Part shown: piece by piece, positions 11,611-21,847 of the stretch
Layout: each line of letters opens with the position of its first letter
Numbering within the stretch: position 1 is the stretch's first letter
The notes under the pieces: generated by a model
What the model saw: the letters and a program-made list of their open reading frames with translations, nothing else
The model's database searches: none
Told to the model about the DNA's origin: nothing
Program-made: the position numbers and the translations under genes
DNA from: Agarophyton chilense
Lineage: Eukaryota; Rhodophyta; Florideophyceae; Gracilariales; Gracilariaceae
Direction of reading: 5' to 3'
Length of the DNA: 64,000 nucleotides
Assembly (NCBI GenBank): GCA_030374765.1
Contig: JARGXX010000080.1
Span: 806,001-870,000 of the forward strand

Positions 11611-11939
11611 TGATCCCAGAAAAGACTCCTAGTCAACACCCTTGCGGTGGTATCTTGATACGAATAAAACTCCGGTTACTTCGTGTCTTCACGTTCCCTT
11701 CTTATCTTCTAGTCTTCATCTTTTCTCGCTTCTTGAGTTCTTAACTTCTTCTTCTTGCTTTTCGAGTTTCATATTTCCCTTCTCGCTTCTCGAGTTCTTA
11801 ACTTCTTCTTCTCGCTTCTCGAGTTTGTCCGAGGTGATAATCAGTAAATGTCCTGTGCTTGCGTGTTTCCACGTTTCCTTTTCTTAGTTTCTTGTTTTCT
11901 TCTCGCCTTTCGAGTTTTTACTACCTTTGTAGCCCATAC
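11611..11939. repeat. Pyrimidine-rich degenerate tandem repeat between convergent frames of element B
   Basis: On the plus strand this is a C/T-rich tract in which versions of cttctcgcttctcgagttc followed by ttaacttcttcttc recur three or more times. It separates the end of the antisense frame (11610) from the end of pol (11940). It may serve as the 3' non-coding region of both; no gene is seen. Confidence 0.5.
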
Positions 11940-14900
11940 TTAGAAATAGGATGTGCCCAGGAGCCCGACTATCGAGGAGTCCATCTCCCTGGGGAGTGGT
12001 AATCGCACGTGTCGATGATATCGCACGAGCTGCGAACGGGGGATATGAGCTATAGGTTTCCACGTATCCGCTTCCGGAGGAAAACCATACCAACAGACTC
12101 GATACAGTAATTCTCTGGTATCTTCATGCTCGCCATCTTCACATATGCGATCCATAACATATTCCTGGGCGTTTCCCAATGCTTTCGCTGTTGGCGCGAG
12201 ACTGCTCTTAACAGGTTTGAAATGCCTGAGGGCTGACCCAAGCGTCTCTGTGTTAGCAGTCTCAGCGTCGCTAAGCGCTCGCTCGTCGACTAACTGTCGT
12301 TCTGCCCGCAGGGGCAGTGTACTCATTCCTTGAGAACCTTTCTCAGATAAAGAGCTATCCTGTTTTCCAGGTTCCATAGAAGCGTACTTGTTGCTACTTC
12401 TCAATTCCATTCGTGGATGAACTTCCTTCGGTTTATCCGATTCTGACCGCTGTTGGGTGGACGATGGTGCTTGCACCACGACAGGAGGCGATACCTCTTC
12501 TTCTTCCTGCCCACGAGGGATGGGAGCCGATGTCGGTGGAACAGCGAGTGGCGCTTCACCTGACGGTTCAGCCTGAAGCCGCAACGGCGCGTTTTCGCGT
12601 GCACTCATTTCCAAGTCCTTGGGGCCAAAGTCCGAAACATCTTTCCTGCTTTCAGGTTCCATTTCTGTACTTACGGGTGTGCGCGTGCCACGGGGCATAT
12701 TCCGATACTTCGAGACGCCGTTGGTGATTACCAATAGGTAGCGATGACCTCGCCTTGAGCGAATCAATTCCCCTAGGATGTCGATACTGACGTATTGTAA
12801 AGGAGCTTTCGCCTGGAAAAACGTCATCGGTTTCCGCTTCCTATAAAGCTTCACGCGATTCTTCGCACATGTTGTACACAACCTCACTGTAGCATGGCAG
12901 TCCATTGCCAAACTGGCCAGTAAAAATCTCTTCTTAGAGTCATGAACAACTTCTTTCCTCCTGGATGACCAGACAGCCTGCTGTAGTGTGCCAGATGCAG
13001 TACTCGACTCTTCAAGACGTGTGGAATCACGATTTGATCATGCTTTTAGACATGTCTTAACAGTATTTCTCGTGAATCGAGTGAAAAGGGGGAGCTCCTC
13101 CCCCCCGTTAAGACGAGAGCGTATTGACGCACAAAACGTATCGGCGTGTTGCTCATTGAGGAGCTCAGGGCACGAGATTCGCTCGAGTGGAACTGGAGGC
13201 TCAGTGTCTGCTAATGCAAGGAACGGGTCTGCATCCGAATAATCATCAAAGGTCTCTTGTTCCTCTTCTTTATAAGATGGTGAATGGGTCTCCATGTAGA
13301 AGCAAGGTATCTCTTCATCGATTTCGCCTTGGGTTTCGCCCAGTGTTTTGAGTCGCGATAGCGCGTCAGCTTGGACATTGGCCAATCCCTTCTTATACTT
13401 CACTTCGAAATCGAATTCAGAAAGACGTAAGCGCAATCGTGTGAGACGACCAGACGGGTCTGTAATGGACAGTAACCATCGTAGAGACGAATGATCCGTG
13501 TTGACGAGAAAACGTTCTCCTTGGAGATACAGTCGCAATGTGGTTAGAGCCCAAACGACTGCAAGGCATTCCTTTTCTTAAACTGAATACTTCTTGTCAG
13601 CTGCGTTCAGCGATCTTGACCAGTAACCAATGGGTTTGCGTTCACCATCAGGGTTTGTTTGAAAAAGAGCAAACCCTACTTGGTACTCGCTATAGTCGGT
13701 ATCCACTGAGTATGGCAGGTTGGAGATGGGCAGCGCCAAGACTGGGGCTGTAATAATCTTTGTCTTCAGCGTGACGAACGCTTCCGCTTCAGCTTTTCTG
13801 AATTGTTCCAGCTGTACTGGTTGTTCGTTACGCAGCTTTGCGTTGAGCGGTGCCGCTATATGCAAGTATCGCGGCGCGAATCGTCGGTAGACGTTGCACA
13901 AGCCGAGGAAAGAACGCAATTGCTTCTGTGTCGACGGAGGTTGTACTTCGCGGAGAGCCGCTGTTTGTGCCTCTTGAATGGCAAGCTGTCCCGGCTTGAC
14001 CACATGTCCTAAGTACCGGACGGTGCCAGGGAACCATTCGCATTTCTTGAACTTCAAGGTGATACCTGCGCTCTGTAGTGCTTTGAGGATCTCCTCGACA
14101 TGCCGTAAATGGCTTTCCACATCCTGGGAAAAGATTATCATATCGTGCAAATAGACTAAACAAGTCTTCCACTTCTATCTTGAGAGCAAGATGTCCAGAG
14201 TACGCTGAAAAGTAGCCGGTGCATTCGTTAAGCCAAAGGGCATCCTTTTGAAACGGTAGAGACCGGCATGACACGCAAATGGGGTTTTATCTTGGTCTTC
14301 TTCCGCTACAGGCACCTGCCAATAGCCAGAGTTGGGGTCCAACGTGGTGAACACGTTCGCTTCTTCTAAGCTGTAAATACATTCGTCCATTCGAGGCAAC
14401 GGGTATGTATCTCGAACTGTAACTGCGTTCAGTTTTCGATAATCGATACAGAATCCTAAAGAACCATCAGGTTTCGGAACCAGCACCACTGGTGAGGCCC
14501 AAGCAGATTGAGCTGCTTCGATTACTCCTTCTTCAAGCATTTTGCTGACATTTTCCTCCTCGATTTGGCGAGTTCGCGGTCCCGCTCTGTAGGGTGGTTG
14601 GGGAGATGGGTCGTGACCCAGGGACCAAATCAATGTGGTGTTTCGTAGCGGAGATCTCTCCTAGTTTTCCAGTCCACATGGATGTATACTTCTCCAGAAC
14701 AGACCTGATCTTCGTTCTGTAGTGTTCCGACACATGTGCTAAGTCTAGCTCATCGACCAGGCTCTCTGGATCCGTTGCCGTTTGCAATTGATCTCCAGAC
14801 GGAGTTTGCAGTTCTTCGTCTGTGTCACCGACATGGGTTAATCCCAATACATCTGCAGTAGAAATATGAGTAGTGACCACCACTGTGGGATGAGGCAAAG

Positions 14901-15792
14901 CTGTTGCAACAACCTTATTCTTCGGTATCTGATAATCGTTATCGATGAAATTACTCACTAGTATCCAAAAGGGGCTACTACGATCAACCTGAACAATGCC
15001 GTTAGCGACTAGCAATCCACGAGATTCGTACATCCGAGTATTCGGTTGAATTACCACGAGTCCGTGTCGTTCTGTTCTTACTTGAACCCAATTTTGGGTT
15101 TGCGCCTTCAGCATGGCACTCTTCGCTACTCGAATCCTCGGCGAGACACGTCCTCGGGATTTCCCGTATTCCATAGATGGTGGAAGTGGAGGTGCTTCGG
15201 GGCAACGACGCATTGGCTTGCGAACAATTGGTACCATTGATCCATCATCTAGTTCCACGAGTTTTCTTCGCGGGCGAATGGCTTCGACAAACTTGTCGCA
15301 ATAATCACATCCCAGTATCACTGGTGCAGCTAACTTCTTACAGACGATGAAGTCGACTAGGACTACAAAGCGTCCCAAACGCACCACGAGTCGAACTGTT
15401 CCCAGTGTCTTCACAGAATTTTTGTTGGCATCCCGGATGTCCGGTAAAGGACCGTATCGAATACGTTCCAAGTCAGCAGGAGCGAGCTCCGATTCCCGTA
15501 AGAAGTTCGGACCAGCACCTGTGTCCAGGATAGTCAATCGACGAGATAACAGATTCCTGTCAGAGCCGATGTTGGCATAGACCTTATAGTTTCTTTTAGA
15601 CATTACCATGAGGTAACTTTCCCGTTTTGACGGACAAGTATAACGTCTCCAAGGAAGATGTAACTCACAGTCAAACTGTACTCGCTTTCCGTCCGGCGTA
15701 TTGATTCCGTACGGCGGAAATTTGGGAGGCTTCAAGAGAATCTTGGGCTTCCAAGCGCGGGAGCAGGGAGGCGAGCTCTCCCTGTTCAGCAC
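11940..15792 (-). pseudogene. Element B pol pseudogene with chromodomain
   Basis: Reading on the minus strand, retropepsin with intact LDTGAG lies near 15,530. The RT follows with FCIDYRKLNAV and MPFGLTNAPATFQ, but its active site reads YLHD instead of YxDD. RNase H (TEKEC-type segment with NTDHSSLRWLL and ADALSRL) ends near 13,300. An H2C2 finger (HLAHYSRLSGHPG) and the start of the integrase core (YVSIDILGEL, about 12,800) come next. The rest of the DDE core, including the second Asp and the Glu, is missing. A long Pro/Glu/Ser-rich linker leads to a clear chromodomain (RVCWYGFPPEADTWKP) at about 12,000-12,170. Breaks include frame changes near 14,600-14,633 and 12,905 and stops at 14175, 13578 and 13038. 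Confidence 0.88.
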
Positions 15793-15833
15793 TACGGGAT
15801 GGACTAGTGCCGACCCCCTAGGGGCTCCCTCAC

Positions 15834-17987
15834 TTAGTTTTCCGGTTTCACCGGCTTATTCACCTCAAAGGCGCCTCTTCCTACCGTGGTTCCGGGTTGT
15901 AACACTTCAGCATTCTGAGCAACCGGCTTGTCCGTCCGGCGCATTGGTGTCTGAGAAAACCAACTTTTGGCTTTCCAATACATGCCCGCCGGTACGCGGC
16001 TCCTTTCCTCTTCTGAGAGTGCTTCATAATTCGTCATGATTCGACTACGATACTTTGCGGGAAGCGTGCATTCTGCACTTAAATGGTGTTTTCCATAACA
16101 TGAATAACATATCAAATCGTCACGACGGTTGGTCAACATTGGTTGTGAACGGTATGCCGTGCGAGTATCCACCCATCCGGGTTTCCCGTTCTTAAAACCT
16201 CCTTGTGGTGCCACCGTGTAGGGATGGTACATAGGGCGACGGCCCTCCATAGCCATTAGGGCTTCCTCGTTTTGAGACTCCGAGTGTAAGAGATCCACTG
16301 TAGGTACAGAAGAGTCCGTATATTCCATTTAATGGACCGCCTCCTCATGCGAGTCACTCCCTTTGGGTGCCAACGAGGAATCTCGTGAGTGCACTGGAGA
16401 TTCCAGATGTAGCAGTTTGCTGCAGTGATTAACTCTGGCGGAGATCTTCTCCTTACCCATTGAGGTTCCAAAAGCCACTGAACGACGGGTGCTACCACGC
16501 GCTCTGGCCGCGTCTCCTTCAGCTTTCGCAAACTGAACTAACTCCAAAAAGGAGACTCTTCCATGCTTCTCCCGATATCGAGCTACGAACGACTTGATGC
16601 TCGGGTCCAGCCCGTCGATGTACAAGGTAATCTTGTCCTCCGTCGAGTGGACGTTTCCATAGCAGACTGAAGCTTTGTTAAGCCTTGAGCTGTACTCAGG
16701 TTCGCCCTCCTAAGGCGTTTGGGTCAGATCCCTTAGGTCCAGGATCGCCTGACGTATCGCGTTTGAAGTCGCGTAACTGCGCAGCAAATACTGCACCGCC
16801 TCTGGCCATGAGGTAACGACGCCTTCATCGGCTGTTAATGATCCGCAAACGGAACGATATTGCTCTAAAGCAAAACCCTTCAGGAAGTGTGGTAAAGACA
16901 CAAATGCCTGTGGTTCACTCATCTCTAGAGTGTCTGCTTCGGCAACGAATCGAGTGAGAAACTCGATAACGACAATGGGGGTTTTCCCATCAAACGTTAA
17001 ATCATTAAGGCCGATCTTCAATCGTTTGATGTGATCCTTCACCTTTGCGGTTTCGCGTCCTGAGCGCTTCTTGCTCTTCACCTTCAGACCGTAGTACCTG
17101 TAATTCAGCACCTTCCGATAAAGCGGATTCGTGCACGGGAGCACCTTCAATCCTCTGTAAGGTGAGCCTTTTTTTCTCATTAACCACGAAGACGTGTTCT
17201 TCTTCCGAGATCGGAACCTTCGATGGCCATCATCACTGTCGTCGTCATCTGACGTATCTGAATCATCAGAATCATCAGTACTGGAACTGAAGCCCTCCGT
17301 ACTTGACGATTCATCACTCGAATCACGTGCGGACTTCCGCTTCTTACGTCGTGACTTCGACTTCTTCGAACGAGCTTCCTTCAAAGGAGCTCCTTCCTCT
17401 TCCAGCACGACAGGTTTAGCAGCAGTCTGCGCATGAACTGCCGCCTCCAGGCGTTCTAAACGAGAGTTAACTCGAGTGAGGACTTCCTCTACATCCACGG
17501 TTAAGCCGGGTAGCGCATCGGACGTATTCCCGTACCTCTCCAGTAGATGGTTCAAATCCTCACGTAGTGTTTTCACTGATGCAGAGACCTGCTTCCCATC
17601 GTCTTGACGAACGAGTGCTTGATGCGCACTGCGTAATTGTTCGACATCAGCGATAAGAGCAGCGATCTGCGATTCCAACGCAACCATGCGCACACGCGAA
17701 GCGCTTGACTCAGACTTGAGACGACGCACTTACCTGCGCAAATCATTCTCTTCTTGAGGTCCGACGACCTCAGGGTCAACTACGGCTTCTGTGGTGGGCT
17801 TGACTGCCACTGCCACAGGGGCCGGTACATCCGAGAGATCTCGTTCATCATTCACTGAGCGTGAGCGCGACATCACTTGACGATACAGCCGCTCTCCAGC
17901 TTCAACAGATGAGGCGAGCCTCGGTTTTGGGGGTGGTCCCGCAGGACCGGGGCGACCAGTACTCGACTGGCTCCGGTTCTTCGGCAT
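15834..17987 (-). pseudogene. Element B gag pseudogene
   Basis: A likely ATG is at 17987 (MPKNRSQSSTGRPGP). The same frame stays open to 15834 apart from stops at 17730-17732, 16710-16712 and 16329-16331. In order there are a Pro-rich start, a coiled-coil-like segment (VRMVALESQIAALIADVEQL), a Lys/Arg then Ser/Asp tract, a capsid domain (HFLKGFALEQYR, EAVQYLLRSYATSNAI) and a zinc knuckle CYSCYGKHHLSAEC with C-x2-C-x4-H-x4-C spacing near 16,060-16,110. The layout matches element A gag, so the two elements are distant relatives. Pol lies in a different frame. Confidence 0.85.
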
Positions 17988-18180
17988 CCTAGACCAAACC
18001 TGAGTCCAGGTGCGAACGAAATGGTGTCTTCGACCTCTCGACCACGTGTTCAACCACGATGAATTCCGCAATTGCCAGAGGTGGTTCGATAAACAAGAAC
18101 TGTAGCGATTCCACTTCTTCCAAGTATCGATATCGATTCCACGTTCCAAGAACGAATTGTTCAGTGCAGCTGACCACAGT

Positions 18181-18200
18181 GGTTCTAAGTCGGGAGACCA
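18181..18200 (-). other. Primer-binding site of element B
   Basis: Two bases inside the right LTR, the plus strand reads ggttctaagtcgggagacca, which looks like the 3' end of a tRNA including the terminal CCA. The minus strand is therefore complementary to a tRNA 3' end and starts TGG, as expected for minus-strand priming. The tRNA species was not determined; it is not the usual initiator-Met type (TGGTATCA). Confidence 0.7.
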
Positions 18201-18202
18201 AT

Positions 18203-18918
18203 TGTAGTATTAGCTCTAACGGAGAGAGCAGACACCTGCGACAGCGTTCGGACTGCCGATGGGTCGCTTTTGGCGAAGGAAACGGGGTGGTAGAGCTACA
18301 ACACCAGCGAGCTGGAAGTGGGGTATAAGGCCACTACTCGCCAGCGAGGGTGAACAGTGCAACTGTAAAACGTTGATGAAACGTAGGTACAAGACGGCTC
18401 GTGAAGTGGTTGGGGGCTGACTATCTATTATAGCTCGTCCGGATCTCCGGTTAAGGAATCCTAAGCGAGGAACAGAATAGTCATGACGCCCATGTTGTCT
18501 CCTTTACTTGGAGTCGGCGCTCACCTCTGGTACACTATATACTGTGTACCAGTGTGAGTGCCCAAATAAATATATAAATAATACCTAGTGGTCAGCCACT
18601 TAGCCAAACCACTGTATGGGTATGGTCCCTAATGGACGTCTAGCTACGAAGGGTAGTAAACCCCTCCACGTGGATCGCCACTACATCCGCTGTTGCCAAT
18701 AGGGCCTTCCCCTAGGAAGGGTTGCAACTATGCGCGCGCCGTGGTAAGCCACTCGACCCATGACGTCATGTGTTCCAATAAGACATTCTGCCTCTAAGCA
18801 TCCTATGCGGGATGACGCTTCATATCAAAATGCTAATGATAACACTCACTCATGAGTTCCAACCGCGACTTCGCGAAAAACTAACCTATAGGATTCCCCG
18901 ACATAGTAAAATACTACA
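18203..18918 (-). repeat. Right LTR (5' LTR) of element B
   Basis: This 716-bp copy has the same TGTAGTAT and ATACTACA ends as the left LTR. It exceeds that copy by 49 bp, about 18,697-18,745, a segment that includes the near-palindrome ccttcccctaggaagg. The length difference equals the insertion, so there is no other net gain or loss. The TATA-like A/T block is at 18564-18583. Confidence 0.9.
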
Positions 18919-19002
18919 CCATCCGCCACTATACGACACCCTCTCCGCGACTATGGGTGGCAGTAACGCTTCCTAACTGTTGTGATATATTCTCACAAAT
19001 TT

Positions 19003-19945
19003 CTATTGGCCTCTTTTATAATGCTTCAAACTTTTATTGGCTTTTTTCAGCGCTGCTCGATGGATTCCATCAACATTCACGAAGCGAACAGTCCCCAACA
19101 TTCTAAAATCACCGTCAACAAGGGCACTCAACTGCCGAAACAAAACGGGACGAGTGTAAAAATTATCCGTCACCATCATCCTCTGTTTTAGTCGGAGTAG
19201 GATGCAGGTGCGGTTGATGTGCCATCTGAGCACATCACAAGGCTCTCGGTGTATGTTTCCCGACTAACTTCCCATCAATATTTCTCTGCACATCCCCTCG
19301 AAAACTATGAAACAAATTTTTTTTATCTCTGAACAGGAGTTTGACCTGACTTATTTCCGGACCCGTTGTCCCAGAAACTATGCAAATAAGCGTGAGAAAA
19401 TCCCACATCAGCATAGAACCTTATATCGAAATTCCCTGGCTTAGATTTCATGTAGGAACGGGGCAGCTGTCCTAACTTTACATCTTATCGTATACTCATC
19501 CAAAAAGCTCACCCCAACCAGAACAGAAATTGTTGCAGAATTCCTTGCAAAATGTTCCAGAATTGGGAAACAATTCCGGAAAGGGTCGCAAACAGCTAAT
19601 ACTGGCTCATTTTTGGTATACATGCAGAACGCAGATCTAATATTCAAAAATAAGTCTCTGGCCATCACCTTCTCGAAAAATGGAATACAACGCGGTTTGG
19701 ATGTACACCAATAATCTCTCAGATTATTGAGACGATGAACAGATTTTGCGAGTTTGTGGTTACGGTAGGCCAACATCTCATCCATTAGAAGTGGTTATGG
19801 TTTTTTACTACGCATTAGCAGCTCAGTACTCGTCCATGATCGCATCAAATCAAGAATAGAATCATTCAAAAACAAATTGAATACATCTCAGTCTTTTTGA
19901 TGATCATAAGCACGTTTGATGAGCTGCTCTTTTGCAAAAAAAGTC
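19003..19945 (-). pseudogene. piggyBac-type transposase relic
   Basis: Minus-strand fragments keep piggyBac order. A piece near 19,830-19,945 (SSKRLRCIQFVFE) is followed at 19785-19441 by LRDYWCTSKPRCIPFFEKVMARDLF and GVSFLDEYTIRCKVRTA, the segment carrying the first catalytic Asp. At 19233-19003 is VTDNFYTRPVLFRQL with MLGTVRF and KRGQ, the segment carrying the third. The middle of the DDE domain is missing or full of stops, and at least two frames are used. piggyBac transposases cut and paste DNA at TTAA sites. No inverted termini or flanking TTAA pair were identified. A frame at 20405-19995 could be a diverged N-terminus but has no motif I can name. Confidence 0.75.
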
Positions 19946-21029
19946 CAATAAAACTCCCACATCCTCCTTAGTAAAACACAGTCGGAAACAAATTTTATTT
20001 TTGGCTGGAGCCAAAGGCGTGCACTAAGAATTCTTCATTGTTTGTTTCGAGACTTCTGGAATCTCCAGCATTGTAAAAGTTACAATCAGCTGAACTGTGT
20101 AAAGTTGTATTAGCGTCATCAGCTTTAAAAAAACTATGCGGGGTTTCAGATGCGGATGACATTTTGGAATGATCTCTTAAGCACACAGAATATCTCAAGT
20201 AGTGAGACAGATTCGCCACTTTATTTTGGGGGTCTTTTCTTTCTATGCATAGATTTATGTCATAGGAACGTTTCGAACGCTCTTTGACGCCGTTAAAAGA
20301 AGTCCTGAGTACACGCACTTTATAGAAATGATTTGAATCTATGCTTGCCAGCCAATGATAGCTGGGACTGTTATCGGAAATAATTTCCATAATAGTTGTG
20401 GTCATTAGTTCAAATCGTCAGTTTTCTTAATATCATCCAATAGCTGCATAATTCTGTTACGGCTCCTATTGTATACAAAAGACGAACAGACACTTGGCCT
20501 GCTCATCACTATAAGTTGGAGATCGTCGGAGCTCTTTATCCAATAGTACACACGGCTTATGGCTACTATTGTAGCGGTAAACAAGTCGGGTCAAAACGGT
20601 AATGGAACAACACAGTGTAGAATATATGTACAACTGATAAGCAGGCTAATTTCTATCTTAGAATATAAAACAGTTATTTTTTTGTCTGGAAAACACGTGG
20701 TTGCACTCTAAAAATTCGTTTTGGAGCTGTGTATGAAACAGAACTACCTTTCAAAAAATAACCAATTTCGAACTGTCTCCCAGGTCGTATAGACACAAGT
20801 TTAGAATTAGATAAGCGTCCAACAGTAGAGGTGCTCTTATAAGATTTAATCTCTAACGTTAAAAGGGACAAAAATAAGTGTTCTCCACGCAATCTCAATC
20901 ATAGAAGGATTTTTGGTCTCCCTCCGCAACCGGAATCTCTCATCCGCAGACGAAGGGTTTTGCTTAAGTTCTGAGTGTCGCAACGATTACCCACATCCCG
21001 GCGTCAAATTCAAAGGTGGAAAGGAAGGA
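19946..21029. other. AT-rich spacer, no supported gene
   Basis: Several short frames lie here (for example 20405-19995 and 20898-20674 on minus) without recognisable domains. The right end is the 5' flank of the lumen-protein gene. Confidence 0.4.
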
Positions 21030-21756
21030 ATGGCTTTCATACCCATTTCACCACGTCGTTTAAATCTTCGCAATAGTTGTACCCCAAAAGTAACACCTTC
21101 GATGAAGGATGGAAATGGGACCATTTGTCGCAGAACGTGGTTAAAGAAAGCATCAGCTGTGGTGATGGGTGTGGCCATACAGCCCCTGGTGGCAGAAGCA
21201 ACCATGTATTCTTCGGACACAAAGTCGGACTTCTCAATTACGGGTGATCCTAAGAAACTTGAAACGTGAGTGAAAGCGGTACTACTTGAATCCTCCTTGT
21301 GCGTCCCCAATTTCTAACGAACAGTTTTCCAAACTGTAACTTATCTTTGGATATCGGAGTAGGTATTTGCCACAAATCGAGGCCGGATACAATGCCCTTG
21401 TAGAACTCGAGAATAATTGGGAGGCGAAGACTAACAGTTTTGACGGGGACGTTGTTCGTCGAGTTCTCGGTACTGTAGGAGTCAAATCACCGCTTTTCAA
21501 TATCAGAAAGTCTTTCTTGAAGTCATGGCAAATTGTAGCCGATACTAGTTCAGACGATGACCTCATCGAAAGGTTGGAATCGGAATGGAATGACGTGCTC
21601 GATGGTATATCATCAGTAGACTTCCAACTGTACTCGGTGAGTTTCACAGAGCTCACTGAAAGCAAGCTAAGTCTTATTAAACAGGGAAGACAAGCTTTGG
21701 TGGACACTATTGATACGTACGGTAAACTACTGAAAGATCTTAGATCAGCGATTTGA
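21030..21756 (+). CDS. Predicted thylakoid-lumen protein with twin-arginine signal (PsbQ-like?)
   Basis: Exon 1 is 21030-21265, the intron 21266-21362 (gtgagt...tag, 97 nt) and exon 2 21363-21756; together they give 209 residues. ATG 21030 starts a transit-peptide-like segment (MAFIPISPRRLNLRNS) followed by a second signal, CRRTWLKKASAVVMGVAI, ending in AEA. That pattern routes nuclear proteins through the plastid Tat pathway into the thylakoid lumen. The mature part (about 150 residues) is helical, with GDVVRRVLGTVGVKSPLF as its most distinctive stretch and long amphipathic helices around it. Size, targeting and helix content suggest a PsbQ-type photosystem II subunit, but this is inference; it could be another lumen four-helix protein. 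The gene is convergent with the desaturase-like gene, whose stop lies 91 bp away. Confidence 0.75.
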
Positions 21757-21847
21757 ATGAAGGTGACGTATCACGATTCTGTTCGGCACATATAAATCGG
21801 GGGTACAATCGGTGAAAAAGAAAGACCTATCCGGGAGAGTCCTACAC

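Larger units (their letters stand above)
9090..18918 (-). mobile_element. Ty3/gypsy chromovirus with paired LTRs, element B
   Basis: Two direct repeats begin TGTAGTAT and end ATACTACA (9090-9756 and 18203-18918) and flank gag, protease, RT, RNase H, a partial integrase and a chromodomain, all on the minus strand. A tRNA-like primer-binding site lies inside the right LTR and a G-rich purine tract inside the left one, so the 5' LTR is on the right. The flanking five bases are ccttc (9085-9089) and ccatc (18919-18923), a four-of-five match that may be a worn target-site duplication. The internal region also carries a plus-strand reading frame (9781-11610) opposite to gag-pol. The element is inactive: it has many stops, a lost RT aspartate and a deleted integrase core. 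Confidence 0.9.

Noticed and set aside
1-20000. A non-standard genetic code as the cause of in-frame stops in the retroelements
   Set aside because: Host genes in the same window use TAA, TAG and TGA as ordinary stops, and the elements also have frame changes and lost catalytic residues.
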